Source: Pseudocitrobacter vendiensis (GTDB lineage Bacteria > Pseudomonadota > Gammaproteobacteria > Enterobacterales > Enterobacteriaceae). Taken from it: 64,000 nucleotides of DNA. The first letter of the stretch is position 1. Each line of letters opens with the position of its first letter. The stretch is from positions 22,368 through 86,367 of the forward strand of contig NZ_CALSBS010000023.1 of the NCBI RefSeq assembly GCF_943590815.1, given 5' to 3'. The notes under the pieces are model-generated. The model did no database searches. It saw only the letters and a list, made by a program, of their open reading frames with translations, and was not told the origin of the DNA. This document shows, one piece after another, positions 19,980-29,916 of the stretch. The position numbers and the translations under genes were made by a program.

Positions 19980-20635
19980 TGCGCCCCCAGCGTATAACCG
20001 ATGCCGTGTACGGTGCGGATAAACTCGCTGCCCAGCTTGCGACGCAGATGATGTACATGCACTTCCACGGCGTTACTGGTGACGTCGTCATCCCAGCTGT
20101 AGAGCTTTTCTTCAATAAGTTTGCGTGGCAGCACGCGTCCGCTATTACGCATCAGCAACTCCAGTAGGGCGAATTCTTTCGGTTTAAGGGCCAGAGGTTC
20201 GCCGTTGAGCGTGGCGGTAAGTTTGCCTGGATCGAGCGTCACCGCGCCGTGACGCAGTTCATTGCTCGGCTGCCCATGTGCGCGACGGATTAGGGCTTCC
20301 AGCCGGGCGGCGACCTCAATTAGCGCGAAGGGCTTACATAAGTAGTCGTCGGCACCGAGGCGTAAGCCTTCAACACGCTGGCTGAGCGCGTCGCGTGCAG
20401 TAAGAATCAATACCGGCTCATGATGCGACTTTTCTCGCCAGCTGCGCAGAATATCCAGCCCATCAATGCCCGGCAGGGTGAGGTCGAGAATGACTGCATC
20501 ATAGGGCGCACTGTCGAGGGCTACTTTCCCTTCTTCGCCCTGCGTAAACCAGTCGACCGTAAAGCCCATTTTTCCGAGGCCGGTTTTGAGCCCATCGCCG
20601 ATCAGTTTGTCATCTTCTACCAGTAAAATTCGCAT
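19976..20635 (-). CDS. qseB: Response regulator QseB (OmpR family)
   Basis: A 219-residue regulator: receiver domain with acidic pocket (LLVEDD), phospho-Asp in [11 protein letters not shown] and Lys in [12 protein letters not shown], followed by an OmpR winged helix with [12 protein letters not shown]. The ATG at 20635 is chosen over an overlapping GTG at 20638 because the AAGGAG site is better spaced. qseB-qseC is transcribed divergently from ygiW, and a QseB-type box lies between. Confidence 0.96.
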   Translation of the reverse strand: MRILLVEDDKLIGDGLKTGLGKMGFTVDWFTQGEEGKVALDSAPYDAVILDLTLPGIDGLDILRSWREKSHHEPVLILTARDALSQRVEGLRLGADDYLCKPFALIEVAARLEALIRRAHGQPSNELRHGAVTLDPGKLTATLNGEPLALKPKEFALLELLMRNSGRVLPRKLIEEKLYSWDDDVTSNAVEVHVHHLRRKLGSEFIRTVHGIGYTLGAQ

Positions 20636-20721
20636 CACGCTCTCCTTGCCACTCTGCTTTAATAAAGCCAGTAAACCCTTATCAGACCTGCGCTGTACAG
20701 TAAAAAAAAGAATATTTTTAC

Positions 20722-20737
20722 CTTAAGAAGTCGTTAA
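20722..20737. promoter_or_regulatory. QseB/PreA-type box between qseB and ygiW
   Basis: CTTAA-N6-GTTAA matches the direct repeat CTTAA-N6-CTTAA described for QseB/PreA binding at 9 of 10 fixed bases with exact spacing. It lies between the divergent qseBC and ygiW genes, where autoregulation and ygiW activation are expected. Confidence 0.6.
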
Positions 20738-20788
20738 GCATTATCCTGTTTAATGGCTTTCATAATGAAATTTAAGGGAGAAAATATC

Positions 20789-21181
20789 ATGAAGAAACTT
20801 GCTGCAATGGCTGCCGTCCTGGCACTGATCGCTACCCCGGTTCTGGCTAACACTCAAGGCGGTTTTTCCGGCCCAAATTCAACGTCAACACAAAGCGGCG
20901 GCTTCGTCGGCCCGGATGGCACAGCAACCACCGTTGCCAATGCGAAAACCCTGCGTGATGACACCTGGGTTACGCTGAAAGGGACTATCGTTGAGCGTAT
21001 CTCTGACGATCTCTATACCTTCAAAGATGAAACCGGCACCATCAACGTAGATATCGACGACAAACGCTGGAACGGTCTGACCGTCACCCCGCAGGATAAA
21101 GTGGAAATTCGCGGTGAAGTGGATAAAGACTGGAACTCAGTTGAAATCGACGTCAAACAGATTCAGAAACTGAAACCGTAA
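20789..21181 (+). CDS. ygiW: YgiW, periplasmic OB-fold stress protein
   Basis: A 130-residue exported BOF/OB-fold protein. A signal peptide ends VLA before NTQGGFSGP, and the OB core is marked by DDTWVTLKGTIVERISDDLY and INVDIDDKRWNG. The ATG at 20789 gives the E. coli length; the longer frame from 20753 would put a non-hydrophobic stretch before the signal. In E. coli and Salmonella (VisP) it is linked to stress survival and to the QseBC regulon. A terminator follows. Confidence 0.94.
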   Translation: MKKLAAMAAVLALIATPVLANTQGGFSGPNSTSTQSGGFVGPDGTATTVANAKTLRDDTWVTLKGTIVERISDDLYTFKDETGTINVDIDDKRWNGLTVTPQDKVEIRGEVDKDWNSVEIDVKQIQKLKP

Positions 21182-21186
21182 TCCTA

Positions 21187-21224
21187 AAGCGCCATCGGCT
21201 TCATAGCTGCTGGCGCATTTTTTT
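21187..21224 (+). terminator. Terminator after ygiW
   Basis: GCGCCA and TGGCGC pair around a 16-base loop that can extend the stem, and seven T follow. Confidence 0.75.
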
Positions 21225-21244
21225 ATGTATGTTGAGGCCTCTAT

Positions 21245-21712
21245 ATGGATGTAACCCTCGTCAACTTTCCCCGTACCCAGGTTGCTTTATTGCAACATCG
21301 CTGTAGCCCGGAATTAGTGAACTACAGTGCGGCTAAGTTTATTTTATGGCGCAGAGATACTGGCCTGTCACCGATAGAACAAAGCAACACATTTGGCATT
21401 GCCTGGGATGACCCGCAAACGACGCCGCCGGAAGCATTCCGTTTTGATATTTGCGGCAGCGTAGACACCCCCGTACCTGAAAATGCCCACGGTGTAATAA
21501 ACAGCGAAATTCCTGGCGGACGCTGCGCCGTCATGCGCCATCACGGCTCGCTTGATACGATTGGCGAGAGCGTCTGGTATCTGTTCCGAGAGTGGCTACC
21601 GGGCAGTGGTGAGACGCTGCGCGATTTCCCTGTCTTTTTTCAGTATCACAATTTTGTCCATGACGCTGCCGGGCATGAACTGCAAACGGATATCTACCTG
21701 CCACTGCAATAA
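21245..21712 (+). CDS. ygiV: YgiV, GyrI-like effector-binding protein
   Basis: A 155-residue protein of the GyrI-like/AraC-effector-binding fold without a DNA-binding domain. Landmarks are LQHRCSPELVNYSAAKFI, FGIAWDDPQTTPPEAFRFDICG and the terminal ETLRDFP...ELQTDIYLPL. In E. coli, YgiV is reported as a repressor of the biofilm-linked mcbR gene. How it would act without a visible HTH is not evident from the sequence. It lies between ygiW and parC as in E. coli. Confidence 0.9.
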   Translation: MDVTLVNFPRTQVALLQHRCSPELVNYSAAKFILWRRDTGLSPIEQSNTFGIAWDDPQTTPPEAFRFDICGSVDTPVPENAHGVINSEIPGGRCAVMRHHGSLDTIGESVWYLFREWLPGSGETLRDFPVFFQYHNFVHDAAGHELQTDIYLPLQ

Positions 21713-21827
21713 ACTGCCTTCCTCGTCTTATCTCACGGACTTGTGACTCAGCCCGTGAGATAGGGTATTATCTGCGGCAATATTGCCGTCCGAACGGTCA
21801 GCATGCAGATTTGAGGAACCCCCATTA

Positions 21828-24086
21828 ATGAGCGATATGGCAGAGCGCCTTGCGCTACATGAATTCACGGAAAACGCCTACTTAAACTACTCCATGTACG
21901 TCATCATGGATCGCGCGTTGCCGTTTATTGGTGATGGTCTGAAGCCGGTGCAGCGCCGCATCGTCTATGCGATGTCTGAGCTGGGCCTGAACGCCAGCGC
22001 CAAATTCAAAAAATCGGCGCGTACCGTCGGTGACGTGTTAGGTAAATATCACCCGCATGGCGACAGCGCTTGTTATGAGGCAATGGTGCTGATGGCGCAG
22101 CCATTCTCTTATCGTTATCCGCTGGTCGACGGCCAGGGGAACTGGGGGGCGCCGGACGATCCGAAATCTTTCGCGGCAATGCGTTATACCGAATCGCGTT
22201 TGTCGAAGTACGCCGAGCTGTTGCTGAGCGAACTGGGACAAGGCACGGCGGACTGGGTGCCGAACTTTGACGGTACAATGCAGGAGCCGAAAATGCTGCC
22301 TGCACGTTTGCCAAATATTCTGCTGAACGGTACCACCGGCATTGCGGTGGGTATGGCGACGGATATTCCGCCTCACAACCTACGCGAAGTTGCAAACGCC
22401 GCCATCAAGCTGATTGAACAGCCGAAAACCACGCTGGATGAAGTGCTTGATATCGTGCAGGGGCCGGACTATCCGACCGAAGCGGAAATCATCACGCCTC
22501 GTGCGGAAATCCGCAAAATTTACCAGAACGGGCGCGGCTCTGTGCGTATGCGCGCGGTCTGGAATAAAGAAGATGGCGCGGTGGTGATCACTGCGCTGCC
22601 GCATCAGGTTTCCGGCGCGAAAGTGCTGGAGCAAATTGCCAGCCAGATGCGCAACAAAAAGCTGCCGATGGTCGATGACCTGCGCGATGAGTCGGACCAC
22701 GAAAACCCGACACGTCTGGTGATTGTGCCGCGTTCCAACCGTGTGGATATGGAGCCGGTGATGAATCACCTCTTCGCAACCACCGATCTGGAAAAAAGCT
22801 ACCGCATTAACCTGAACATGATTGGCCTTGATGGTCGCCCGGCGGTGAAAAACCTGCTGGAGATCCTCACCGAATGGCTGGCGTTCCGTCGTGACACCGT
22901 GCGTCGTCGCCTGAACTATCGTCTGGAGAAAGTCCTTAAGCGCCTGCATATCCTCGAAGGTTTGCTGGTGGCGTTTCTCAATATAGACGAAGTGATAGAG
23001 ATCATTCGCACCGAGGATGAGCCGAAACCGGCGCTGATGTCGCGCTTCGGCATTAGCGAAACGCAGGCGGAAGCTATCCTTGAGCTGAAATTGCGCCACC
23101 TCGCGAAGCTGGAAGAAGTGAAGATCCGCGGTGAGCAAAACGATCTGGCGAAAGAGCGCGATCAACTGCAGGCGATTCTCGCGTCCGAGCGCAAAATGAA
23201 TAACCTGCTGAAGAAAGAGCTTCAGGCGGATGCTGATACCTTCGGTGACGATCGTCGTTCTCCGCTGCACGAGCGTGATGAAGCGAAGGCGATGAGCGAG
23301 CATGACATGCTACCGTCTGAGCCGGTGACCATTGTATTGTCGCAGATGGGCTGGGTGCGTAGCGCCAAAGGTCACGACATCGACGCGCAGGGGCTGAGCT
23401 ATAAAGCAGGCGACAGCTGGAAAGCGTCGGTGAAAGGTAAGAGCAACCAGCCGGTGGTGTTTGTTGATACCACTGGCCGCAGCTACGCCATCGACCCTAT
23501 CACGCTGCCGTCGGCGCGCGGTCAGGGCGAACCGTTGACCGGTAAGCTGACGCTCCCGCCGGGCGCGACCGTTGAGCATATGCTGATGGAGAGCGACGAT
23601 CAGAAACTGCTGATGGCCTCTGATGCGGGCTACGGCTTCCTGTGTACGTTTAACGATCTCGTTGCGCGTAACCGTGCGGGTAAGGCGATGATCTCGCTGC
23701 CGGAAAACGCGCACGTCCTGCCGCCAGTGGTTGTAGAAGATGAGTCTGACATGCTGCTGGCGATCACCAGCGCGGGTCGCATGCTGATGTTCCCGGTAAG
23801 CGATCTGCCGCAGTTGTCGAAAGGCAAGGGCAACAAGATTATCAACATCCCGTCAGCGGAAGCGGCGAAAGGGGAAGATAGTCTGGCACACCTTTACCTG
23901 CTGCCGCCGCAGACCACGCTGACCGTGCACGTCGGAAAACGCAAAATCAAACTGCGTCCGGAAGAGCTGCAAAAAGTGACGGGCGAACGTGGCCGTCGCG
24001 GTACGTTAATGCGTGGGTTGCAAAAAATCGACCGTATCGATATCGACTCTCCGCTGCGTCAGAGCGCGGGGGAGAGCGAGGAGTAA
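21828..24086 (+). CDS. parC: DNA topoisomerase IV subunit A
   Basis: A 752-residue breakage-reunion subunit, same length as E. coli from the ATG at 21828 (a longer frame from 21783 has no counterpart). The winged-helix domain carries the catalytic Tyr in [10 protein letters not shown] near residue 120. The quinolone-determining region reads [14 protein letters not shown] with Ser80 and Glu84, so no resistance substitution is present at these sites. A long coiled coil (about 365-490) and a C-terminal beta-propeller with [12 protein letters not shown] and [11 protein letters not shown] follow. Confidence 0.97.
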   Translation: MSDMAERLALHEFTENAYLNYSMYVIMDRALPFIGDGLKPVQRRIVYAMSELGLNASAKFKKSARTVGDVLGKYHPHGDSACYEAMVLMAQPFSYRYPLVDGQGNWGAPDDPKSFAAMRYTESRLSKYAELLLSELGQGTADWVPNFDGTMQEPKMLPARLPNILLNGTTGIAVGMATDIPPHNLREVANAAIKLIEQPKTTLDEVLDIVQGPDYPTEAEIITPRAEIRKIYQNGRGSVRMRAVWNKEDGAVVITALPHQVSGAKVLEQIASQMRNKKLPMVDDLRDESDHENPTRLVIVPRSNRVDMEPVMNHLFATTDLEKSYRINLNMIGLDGRPAVKNLLEILTEWLAFRRDTVRRRLNYRLEKVLKRLHILEGLLVAFLNIDEVIEIIRTEDEPKPALMSRFGISETQAEAILELKLRHLAKLEEVKIRGEQNDLAKERDQLQAILASERKMNNLLKKELQADADTFGDDRRSPLHERDEAKAMSEHDMLPSEPVTIVLSQMGWVRSAKGHDIDAQGLSYKAGDSWKASVKGKSNQPVVFVDTTGRSYAIDPITLPSARGQGEPLTGKLTLPPGATVEHMLMESDDQKLLMASDAGYGFLCTFNDLVARNRAGKAMISLPENAHVLPPVVVEDESDMLLAITSAGRMLMFPVSDLPQLSKGKGNKIINIPSAEAAKGEDSLAHLYLLPPQTTLTVHVGKRKIKLRPEELQKVTGERGRRGTLMRGLQKIDRIDIDSPLRQSAGESEE

Positions 24087-24090
24087 GTTT

Positions 24091-24192
24091 GCCCCCCTCA
24101 CCCTAACCCTCTCCCCAAAGGGGAGAGGGAACCGACGGTGCGGTCTGTCTTTCTCCCTCGCCCCTTTGGGGAGAGGGCCGGGGTGAGGGGCA
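24091..24192. repeat. Interspersed long palindrome, copy 1
   Basis: A roughly 100-base imperfect palindrome opening CCCCCTCACCCTAACCCTCT and closing in GGGAGAGGGCCGGGGTGAGG. It contains two internal sub-hairpins of the CTCTCCC/GGGAGAGGG type. Copies occur at 39706 and 45540, always between genes. It is not ERIC or REP by sequence. Confidence 0.8.
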
Positions 24193-24331
24193 AGGGCGAC
24201 AACGCACACATTTTCCTGTAAAAACGTTGTTAATTACGCCGTTGCGATTAAGAATAGCCCTTACGAGGGTTTGCGAGTCACAAATCCTGACCAATATATA
24301 ACTCTAAGCGGTCAGGGCTTCAGAGGTAGCT

Positions 24332-25069
24332 ATGCTATTTATTTTTCGTGTCATCATCGTGGTCATTTACTGCATCCTGGTATGCGTGTTTGGCTGTATC
24401 TATTGCCTGTTTAGTCCGCGTAATCCAAAACACGTTGCCACTTTTGGCCATATGTTTGGCCGTATGGCCCCGCTGTTTGGTCTGAAAGTTGAAACCCGCC
24501 TGCCTGCGGATGCCGCAAGCTACGGGAATGCTATCTACATTGCGAACCACCAGAACAACTACGACATGGTTACTGCGGCAAATATTGTGCAGCCGCCGAC
24601 CGTCACCGTGGGCAAAAAAAGCCTGGTGTGGATCCCATTCTTTGGTCAGCTTTACTGGCTCACCGGTAACCTGCTGATTGATCGTAATAATCGTGCGAAA
24701 GCGCACAGTACCATCGCCGAAGTGGTGAAAGCCTTCAATAATCGCAAAATCTCTTTCTGGATGTTCCCGGAAGGAACGCGTAGCCGTGGTCGTGGCCTGT
24801 TGCCGTTTAAAACCGGCGCGTTTCACGCCGCCATTGCGGCGGGTGTACCGATTATTCCCGTGTGCGTTTCCAATACATCGGATAAGATTAACCTTAACCG
24901 CCTGAACAACGGGCTGGTGATTGTTGAAATGCTGCCGCCGATCGATACCAGCAAATGGGGTAAAGATCAGGTTCGCGAACTTTCCAGACACTGCCGTGAA
25001 GTTATGCAGGCGAAGATAGAAGAACTGGATAAAGAAGTCGCCCAGCGCGAGTCTGACGGAAAACTATAA
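24332..25069 (+). CDS. plsC: 1-acyl-sn-glycerol-3-phosphate acyltransferase
   Basis: A 245-residue inner-membrane enzyme making phosphatidic acid from lysophosphatidic acid. A hydrophobic N-terminal span (about 3-22) anchors it. Family motifs are NHQNNYDM (HX4D), FPEGTRSRG, and VPIIPVCVS. It is in the parC-plsC-ftsP order of E. coli. Confidence 0.96.
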   Translation: MLFIFRVIIVVIYCILVCVFGCIYCLFSPRNPKHVATFGHMFGRMAPLFGLKVETRLPADAASYGNAIYIANHQNNYDMVTAANIVQPPTVTVGKKSLVWIPFFGQLYWLTGNLLIDRNNRAKAHSTIAEVVKAFNNRKISFWMFPEGTRSRGRGLLPFKTGAFHAAIAAGVPIIPVCVSNTSDKINLNRLNNGLVIVEMLPPIDTSKWGKDQVRELSRHCREVMQAKIEELDKEVAQRESDGKL

Positions 25070-25187
25070 AACCGGGTCAGGCTCACTCACCGCCGGGCGG
25101 ATAAAGCACGGCGGCCAACATAAAACGCGGTGCTGGCTTACGGGAAACGAATTCCCTTTTTGATTGATCAGTTTTCATGGAGTTTAT

Positions 25188-26600
25188 ATGTCACTCAGTC
25201 GGCGTCAGTTTATTCAGGCATCGGGCGTTGCGTTCTGCGCAGGGGCAGTGCCGCTGAGGGCAAATGCCGCAGGGAAACAGCCTGAGCTGCCGATACCGCC
25301 GCTGGTGGAATCGCGTCGCGGACAGCCTCTCTTTCTTACCTTACAACGTTCTCACTGGTCCTTCTCTCAGGGCACGCGCGCGCCTGTCTGGGGCATCAAT
25401 GGTCGCTACCTGGGTCCGACTATCCGCGTCTGGAACGGTGATGACGTCAAACTGATTTACAGCAACCGCCTGACGGAAAACGTCGCCATGACCGTACGCG
25501 GTTTGCAGGTTCCTGGCCCGCTGATTGGCGGTGCGGCGCGCATGATGTCGCCAAACGCCGACTGGGCGCCGGTGCTGCCGATTCGTCAGTCCGCCGCAAC
25601 GCTCTGGTATCAGGCCAATACGCCAAACCATATGGCTCAGCAGGTCTACAACGGCCTGGCCGGAATGTGGCTGATTGAAGATGAAGTCAGTAAGTCTTTA
25701 CCTATTCCAAACCACTACGGCGTGGACGACTTCCCGGTGATCATTCAGGACAAGCGTCTGGATAATTTCGGCACGCCGGAATACAGCGAACCCGGCAGCG
25801 GTGGCTTCGTTGGCGACACGCTGCTGGTGAACGGCGCGCAAAGCCCGTATGTCGAAGTATCACGCGGATGGGTGCGTCTGCGCCTGCTGAACGCCTCTAA
25901 CTCGCGCCGCTACCAGTTACAGATGAGCGATGGCCGGGCGCTGCATGTAATTTCCGGCGACCAGGGTTTCCTGCCCGCACCTGTTTCGGTCAAACAGCTG
26001 TCGCTCGCGCCTGGCGAACGGCGTGAAATTCTGGTCGATATGACCAATGGCGATGAAGTCTCCATTACCTGTGGGGAAGCGGCAAGCATCATGGATCGCC
26101 TGCGTGGTTTCTTTGAGCCGTCGAGCATTCTTATCTCTACGCTGGTGCTCACCCTGAAACCGACCGGCCTGCTGCCGCTGGTGACGGATAACCTGCCTAT
26201 GCGCCTGCTTTCCTCCGAGATCATGACCGGCACGCCGCTGCGCAGCCGCGATATTGCACTGGGCGATGATCCTGGCATCAACGGCCAGTTGTGGGACCCG
26301 CAGCGTATTGATATTACCGCGCAGCAGGGAACCTGGGAGCGCTGGACGGTACGCGCGGATGAGCCGCAGTCGTTCCATATTGAAGGCGTCATGTTCCTGA
26401 TCCGCAACGTTAACGGCGCAATGCCGTTCCCGGAAGACAGAGGCTGGAAAGATACCGTGTGGGTGGATGGGCAAATTGAACTGCTGGTCTACTACAACCA
26501 GCCGTCCTGGCCGCACTTCCCGTTCCAGTATTCCAGCCAAACGCTGGAGCTGGCCGATCGCGGCTCGATTGGGCAAATTCTGGTAAACCCCGCACCGTAA
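25188..26600 (+). CDS. ftsP: Cell division protein FtsP (SufI), Tat-exported multicopper-oxidase-like
   Basis: A 470-residue periplasmic protein of three cupredoxin domains that stabilises the divisome under stress. The N-terminus has the twin-arginine motif SRRQFIQASG followed by a hydrophobic core and ANAA cleavage site. Expected copper-ligand His clusters are mostly absent, as known for SufI, which binds no copper. The ATG at 25188 gives the E. coli length; 25164 would place extra residues before the Tat motif. A hairpin terminator follows. Confidence 0.95.
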   Translation: MSLSRRQFIQASGVAFCAGAVPLRANAAGKQPELPIPPLVESRRGQPLFLTLQRSHWSFSQGTRAPVWGINGRYLGPTIRVWNGDDVKLIYSNRLTENVAMTVRGLQVPGPLIGGAARMMSPNADWAPVLPIRQSAATLWYQANTPNHMAQQVYNGLAGMWLIEDEVSKSLPIPNHYGVDDFPVIIQDKRLDNFGTPEYSEPGSGGFVGDTLLVNGAQSPYVEVSRGWVRLRLLNASNSRRYQLQMSDGRALHVISGDQGFLPAPVSVKQLSLAPGERREILVDMTNGDEVSITCGEAASIMDRLRGFFEPSSILISTLVLTLKPTGLLPLVTDNLPMRLLSSEIMTGTPLRSRDIALGDDPGINGQLWDPQRIDITAQQGTWERWTVRADEPQSFHIEGVMFLIRNVNGAMPFPEDRGWKDTVWVDGQIELLVYYNQPSWPHFPFQYSSQTLELADRGSIGQILVNPAP

Positions 26601-26619
26601 CGGGGATGCTGTGAACCAG

Positions 26620-26645
26620 CGCCGGGCAATGCCCGGCGTTGTTGT
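26620..26645 (+). terminator. Terminator-like hairpin after ftsP
   Basis: CGCCGGGC and GCCCGGCG form a perfect 8-bp stem with a 3-base loop, followed by TTGTTGT, a weak T-rich tail. Confidence 0.6.
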
Positions 26646-26781
26646 ATTCTGATAAACGTCGGCCGGGCTTTACGTTATCCATGCGTTTTCGGCCGATAAT
26701 CTCCTTCATTTCCCCCATGAATACAGCGTATAATCCCCGGCCTTTGATTATTTTTTTACCACTTTTCTTTTTGGAAGCAAA

Positions 26782-29001
26782 ATGAGCTCTATCTCCCTGA
26801 TCCAACCGGATCGCGACCTGTTCTCCTGGCCGCAGTACTGGGCCGCCTGTTTTGGGCCGGCACCGTTTTTGCCAATGTCCCGTGAAGAGATGGATCAACT
26901 TGGCTGGGATAGCTGCGACATCATTTTGGTTACCGGCGACGCGTACGTTGACCATCCGAGTTTTGGGATGGCGATTTGCGGTCGTATGCTGGAAGCGCAG
27001 GGTTTTCGCGTGGGCATCATCGCGCAGCCGGACTGGAACAGCAAAGACGACTTTATGCGTCTGGGCAAGCCGAACCTCTTTTTCGGCGTGACCGCAGGCA
27101 ACATGGACTCGATGATCAACCGCTACACGGCTGACCGTAAGCTGCGTCAGGACGATGCCTACACGCCGGATAACGTCGGTGGAAAACGCCCTGATCGCGC
27201 GACGCTGGTTTATACCCAGCGCTGCAAAGAAGCGTGGAAAGATGTGCCGGTAATTCTGGGCGGCATCGAAGCCAGCCTGCGTCGTACCGCGCACTACGAT
27301 TACTGGTCTGATACTGTGCGCCGTTCGGTGCTGGTCGATTCCAAAGCGGATATGCTGATGTTCGGTAACGGTGAGCGTCCGCTGGTGGAAGTAGCGCATC
27401 GTCTGGCGCAGGGTGAACTGATTTCGCAGATTCGCGATGTGCGTAATACGGCGATTATCGTAAAAGAAGCGCTGCCGGGCTGGGCTGGCGTGGATTCCAC
27501 GCGTTTAGATACGCCGGGGAAAATCGACCCGATTCCGCATCCGTATGGCGAAGATTTGCCGTGTGCCGATAACAAGCCGGTTGAACCGCAAAAAGCGGAA
27601 GTCAAAACCGTCACCGTTCAGCCGCCGCGTCCGAAGCCGTGGGAAAAAACCTACGTGCTGCTGCCGTCTTTTGAGAAAGTGAAAAGTGATAAAGTGCTGT
27701 ATGCGCACGCCTCGCGTATTCTGCACCATGAAACAAACCCAGGCTGCGCGCGTGCGCTGATGCAAAAACATGGCGACCGCTATATCTGGGTCAACCCGCC
27801 AGCGATTCCGCTTTCCACTGAAGAGATGGACAGCGTGTTCGCGCTGCCGTACCAGCGCGTTCCGCACCCGGCGTATGGCAATGCGCGTATTCCGGCGTAT
27901 GAGATGATTCGTTTTTCAATCAACATCATGCGTGGCTGCTTCGGCGGCTGTTCTTTCTGCTCCATTACCGAGCACGAAGGGCGCATTATTCAGAGCCGCT
28001 CGGAAGATTCGATCATCAACGAGATCGAAGCCATTCGCGATACGGTGCCGGGCTTTACTGGCGTGATTTCCGACCTCGGCGGGCCGACGGCGAACATGTA
28101 TATGCTGCGCTGTAAATCCCCGCGCGCCGAGCAAACCTGCCGCCGTCTCTCCTGTGTTTATCCGGATATCTGCCCGCACATGGACACCAACCATGAGCCG
28201 ACGATCAATCTTTACCGTCGCGCGCGCGATCTGAAAGGCATCAAGAAGATCCTCATCGCCTCCGGCGTGCGTTACGATATCGCGGTGGAAGATCCACGCT
28301 ATATCAAAGAGCTGGCAACCCATCACGTGGGCGGCTATCTGAAGATTGCGCCGGAGCATACGGAAGAGGGGCCGTTGTCGAAAATGATGAAGCCGGGGAT
28401 GGGAACCTATCACCGCTTTAAAGAGCTTTTCGACACCTATTCGAAACAGGCCGGGAAAGAGCAGTATTTGATTCCGTACTTTATCTCCGCGCATCCGGGT
28501 ACGCGTGATGAAGATATGGTGAATCTGGCGCTGTGGCTGAAGAAACACCGTTTCCGCCTTGACCAGGTGCAGAACTTCTACCCGTCACCGCTGGCGAACT
28601 CGACCACCATGTATTACACCGGCAAGAACCCGCTGGCTAAAATTGGCTATAAGAGTGAAGAAGTGGTGGTGCCGAAAGGGGATAAACAGCGCCGTCTGCA
28701 TAAAGCGCTGCTGCGTTATCACGATCCGAAAAACTGGCCGATGATCCGTCAGGCGCTGGAAGCAATGGGTAAAAAGCATCTCATCGGCCCGCGTCGTGAT
28801 TGCCTGGTGCCGTCACCGACGCTCGACGAGATGCGTGAAGCGCGTCGCCAGAACCGCAATACGCGCCCGGCGTTGACTAAACACACGCCGGTGGCGCACC
28901 AGCGCCAAACGCCAGCAGGTGCGAAGAAAGCGCCTGCCGCGCAGCCGCGTCCGGTTAATGCGGCTGCGAAAAAACGCGCAAAACCGGCGGCAGGGCGTTA
29001 A
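26782..29001 (+). CDS. ygiQ: YgiQ family radical SAM protein
   Basis: A 739-residue protein. An N-terminal B12-binding-like region (about 1-240) contains [17 protein letters not shown] and [10 protein letters not shown]. The radical SAM domain has the iron-sulfur motif [12 protein letters not shown] (CxxxCxxC) near residue 395. A basic Lys/Ala/Pro-rich tail (about 690-739) may bind nucleic acid. No reaction is established. The gene converges with the HIT-like gene, overlapping its end by four bases. In E. coli MG1655 ygiQ is split by a frameshift; this copy is intact. Confidence 0.93.
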   Translation: MSSISLIQPDRDLFSWPQYWAACFGPAPFLPMSREEMDQLGWDSCDIILVTGDAYVDHPSFGMAICGRMLEAQGFRVGIIAQPDWNSKDDFMRLGKPNLFFGVTAGNMDSMINRYTADRKLRQDDAYTPDNVGGKRPDRATLVYTQRCKEAWKDVPVILGGIEASLRRTAHYDYWSDTVRRSVLVDSKADMLMFGNGERPLVEVAHRLAQGELISQIRDVRNTAIIVKEALPGWAGVDSTRLDTPGKIDPIPHPYGEDLPCADNKPVEPQKAEVKTVTVQPPRPKPWEKTYVLLPSFEKVKSDKVLYAHASRILHHETNPGCARALMQKHGDRYIWVNPPAIPLSTEEMDSVFALPYQRVPHPAYGNARIPAYEMIRFSINIMRGCFGGCSFCSITEHEGRIIQSRSEDSIINEIEAIRDTVPGFTGVISDLGGPTANMYMLRCKSPRAEQTCRRLSCVYPDICPHMDTNHEPTINLYRRARDLKGIKKILIASGVRYDIAVEDPRYIKELATHHVGGYLKIAPEHTEEGPLSKMMKPGMGTYHRFKELFDTYSKQAGKEQYLIPYFISAHPGTRDEDMVNLALWLKKHRFRLDQVQNFYPSPLANSTTMYYTGKNPLAKIGYKSEEVVVPKGDKQRRLHKALLRYHDPKNWPMIRQALEAMGKKHLIGPRRDCLVPSPTLDEMREARRQNRNTRPALTKHTPVAHQRQTPAGAKKAPAAQPRPVNAAAKKRAKPAAGR

Positions 29002-29462
29002 GAATCCTGCGCCGCTCTGATTCTGGCCGCTAATGCGGCCAGCTTCTCATCATCCGCCCGCTCGTGATCGTGAGAAGACAGATAGCCCTCATACTGTTCA
29101 AAATACTTCTTCTGCTTAAATTCGATAGGCCGCCATTTCCTCATGTCGCCTGTGCCGTGCATCGGGCTGAGTTTGCTGTGCACGTGGTCCACGCCGAAAC
29201 CTTCAAAAAACATTCCGCTGCGGCCCACATCATCAAAGGATTTATCCAGCAATTTAGCCACTTTCTGCGTCGCCAGAACTAAATCGGCCAGCGCCTGCGG
29301 CGGCATATCAAAGGCATAACTCGGATAGTGTTTTTTCGGGATGACGACGGTAAAGCCTTCGGTATTGGGGAAAATCGACAGGAAGGCCAGGTGATGCTCA
29401 TCTTCCCAGATTTTATGGCAGGGCGCTTTGCCCTCAACGATTTGGCAGAAAATGCAGGTCAT
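28998..29462 (-). CDS. HIT-family-like protein with altered histidine triad
   Basis: A 154-residue protein opening [20 protein letters not shown], a typical HIT start with a Cxx[20 protein letters not shown] matches the family core. The triad region reads [13 protein letters not shown]; in the usual H-x-H-x-H motif the third His is replaced by Lys, while the middle His, the usual nucleophile, is kept. It may hydrolyse or transfer nucleotides. Its ATG overlaps the stop of the 141-residue gene upstream, so the two are coupled. Its stop overlaps that of convergent ygiQ. Confidence 0.85.
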   Translation of the reverse strand: MTCIFCQIVEGKAPCHKIWEDEHHLAFLSIFPNTEGFTVVIPKKHYPSYAFDMPPQALADLVLATQKVAKLLDKSFDDVGRSGMFFEGFGVDHVHSKLSPMHGTGDMRKWRPIEFKQKKYFEQYEGYLSSHDHERADDEKLAALAARIRAAQDS

Positions 29463-29884
29463 TCAAGGTCTCCTGTTTGGTTTACCCACGCGTGAATTTC
29501 GGCAGAAAAGTGCTTATGGAATAGTATCATCCAGGTCTCATCACTTAAGTGCGTTCTAACACAGGTGACTGCACTTTCGATAAATTGTGTCCACATGAAG
29601 TCCAGACTCTCTTCGTCAGAAGCCATCAAACCTGGCAGCGTCTTAGCATCCCATTCAGCACTATTTTTATCGTCAGTCGTCGTGCGGATATAGTGGGCTA
29701 TCTCTTGTAGACTGCTCGTAGCTGTTTTCTGGCGCCAGTAATTTAGTGCCATGTTTTGGCAAATTTTAACGTCTTCTCTGCTGGCTGGAAGGAAAAGCGA
29801 ATCAGGAAGAAGGTCGATACAGTCGCTGACAAAATCGAGGCGCTTGAGATGCCACGCCATTTTGCTTTTCTTTCCACGATCCAT
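29459..29884 (-). CDS. Conserved-looking protein of unknown function
   Basis: A 141-residue soluble protein that I do not recognise. It starts basic (MDRGKKSKMAW), is mostly helical with several Trp, and has no signal peptide or membrane span. The stop overlaps the start of the HIT-like gene (ATGA), arguing that it is translated, and a GAGAGGG site precedes the ATG. It lies 32 bases below yqhG, so yqhG, this gene and the HIT gene probably share a transcript. The composition is more AT-rich than the yqhD side. Confidence 0.75.
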   Translation of the reverse strand: MDRGKKSKMAWHLKRLDFVSDCIDLLPDSLFLPASREDVKICQNMALNYWRQKTATSSLQEIAHYIRTTTDDKNSAEWDAKTLPGLMASDEESLDFMWTQFIESAVTCVRTHLSDETWMILFHKHFSAEIHAWVNQTGDLE

Positions 29885-29916
29885 TTCCCTCTCGCCTGCG
29901 TTATCGATAATGCGTA

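Noticed and set aside
22035..22082. Possible quinolone-resistance substitution in ParC
   Set aside because: Ser80 and Glu84 are wild type by count; the ParE region also reads as wild type.
22380..23303. 307-codon minus-strand ORF inside parC
   Set aside because: Shadow frame of a highly conserved gene; composition (His/Arg/Gln-rich) is typical of antisense frames in GC-rich coding DNA.
24091..24192. CRISPR-like repeats
   Set aside because: The palindromes are about 100 bases, far apart and without regular spacers; no cas gene is present.
26410..27399. 329-codon minus-strand ORF across ftsP and ygiQ
   Set aside because: It spans two real genes and their intergenic terminator in antisense; no ribosome site or motif.
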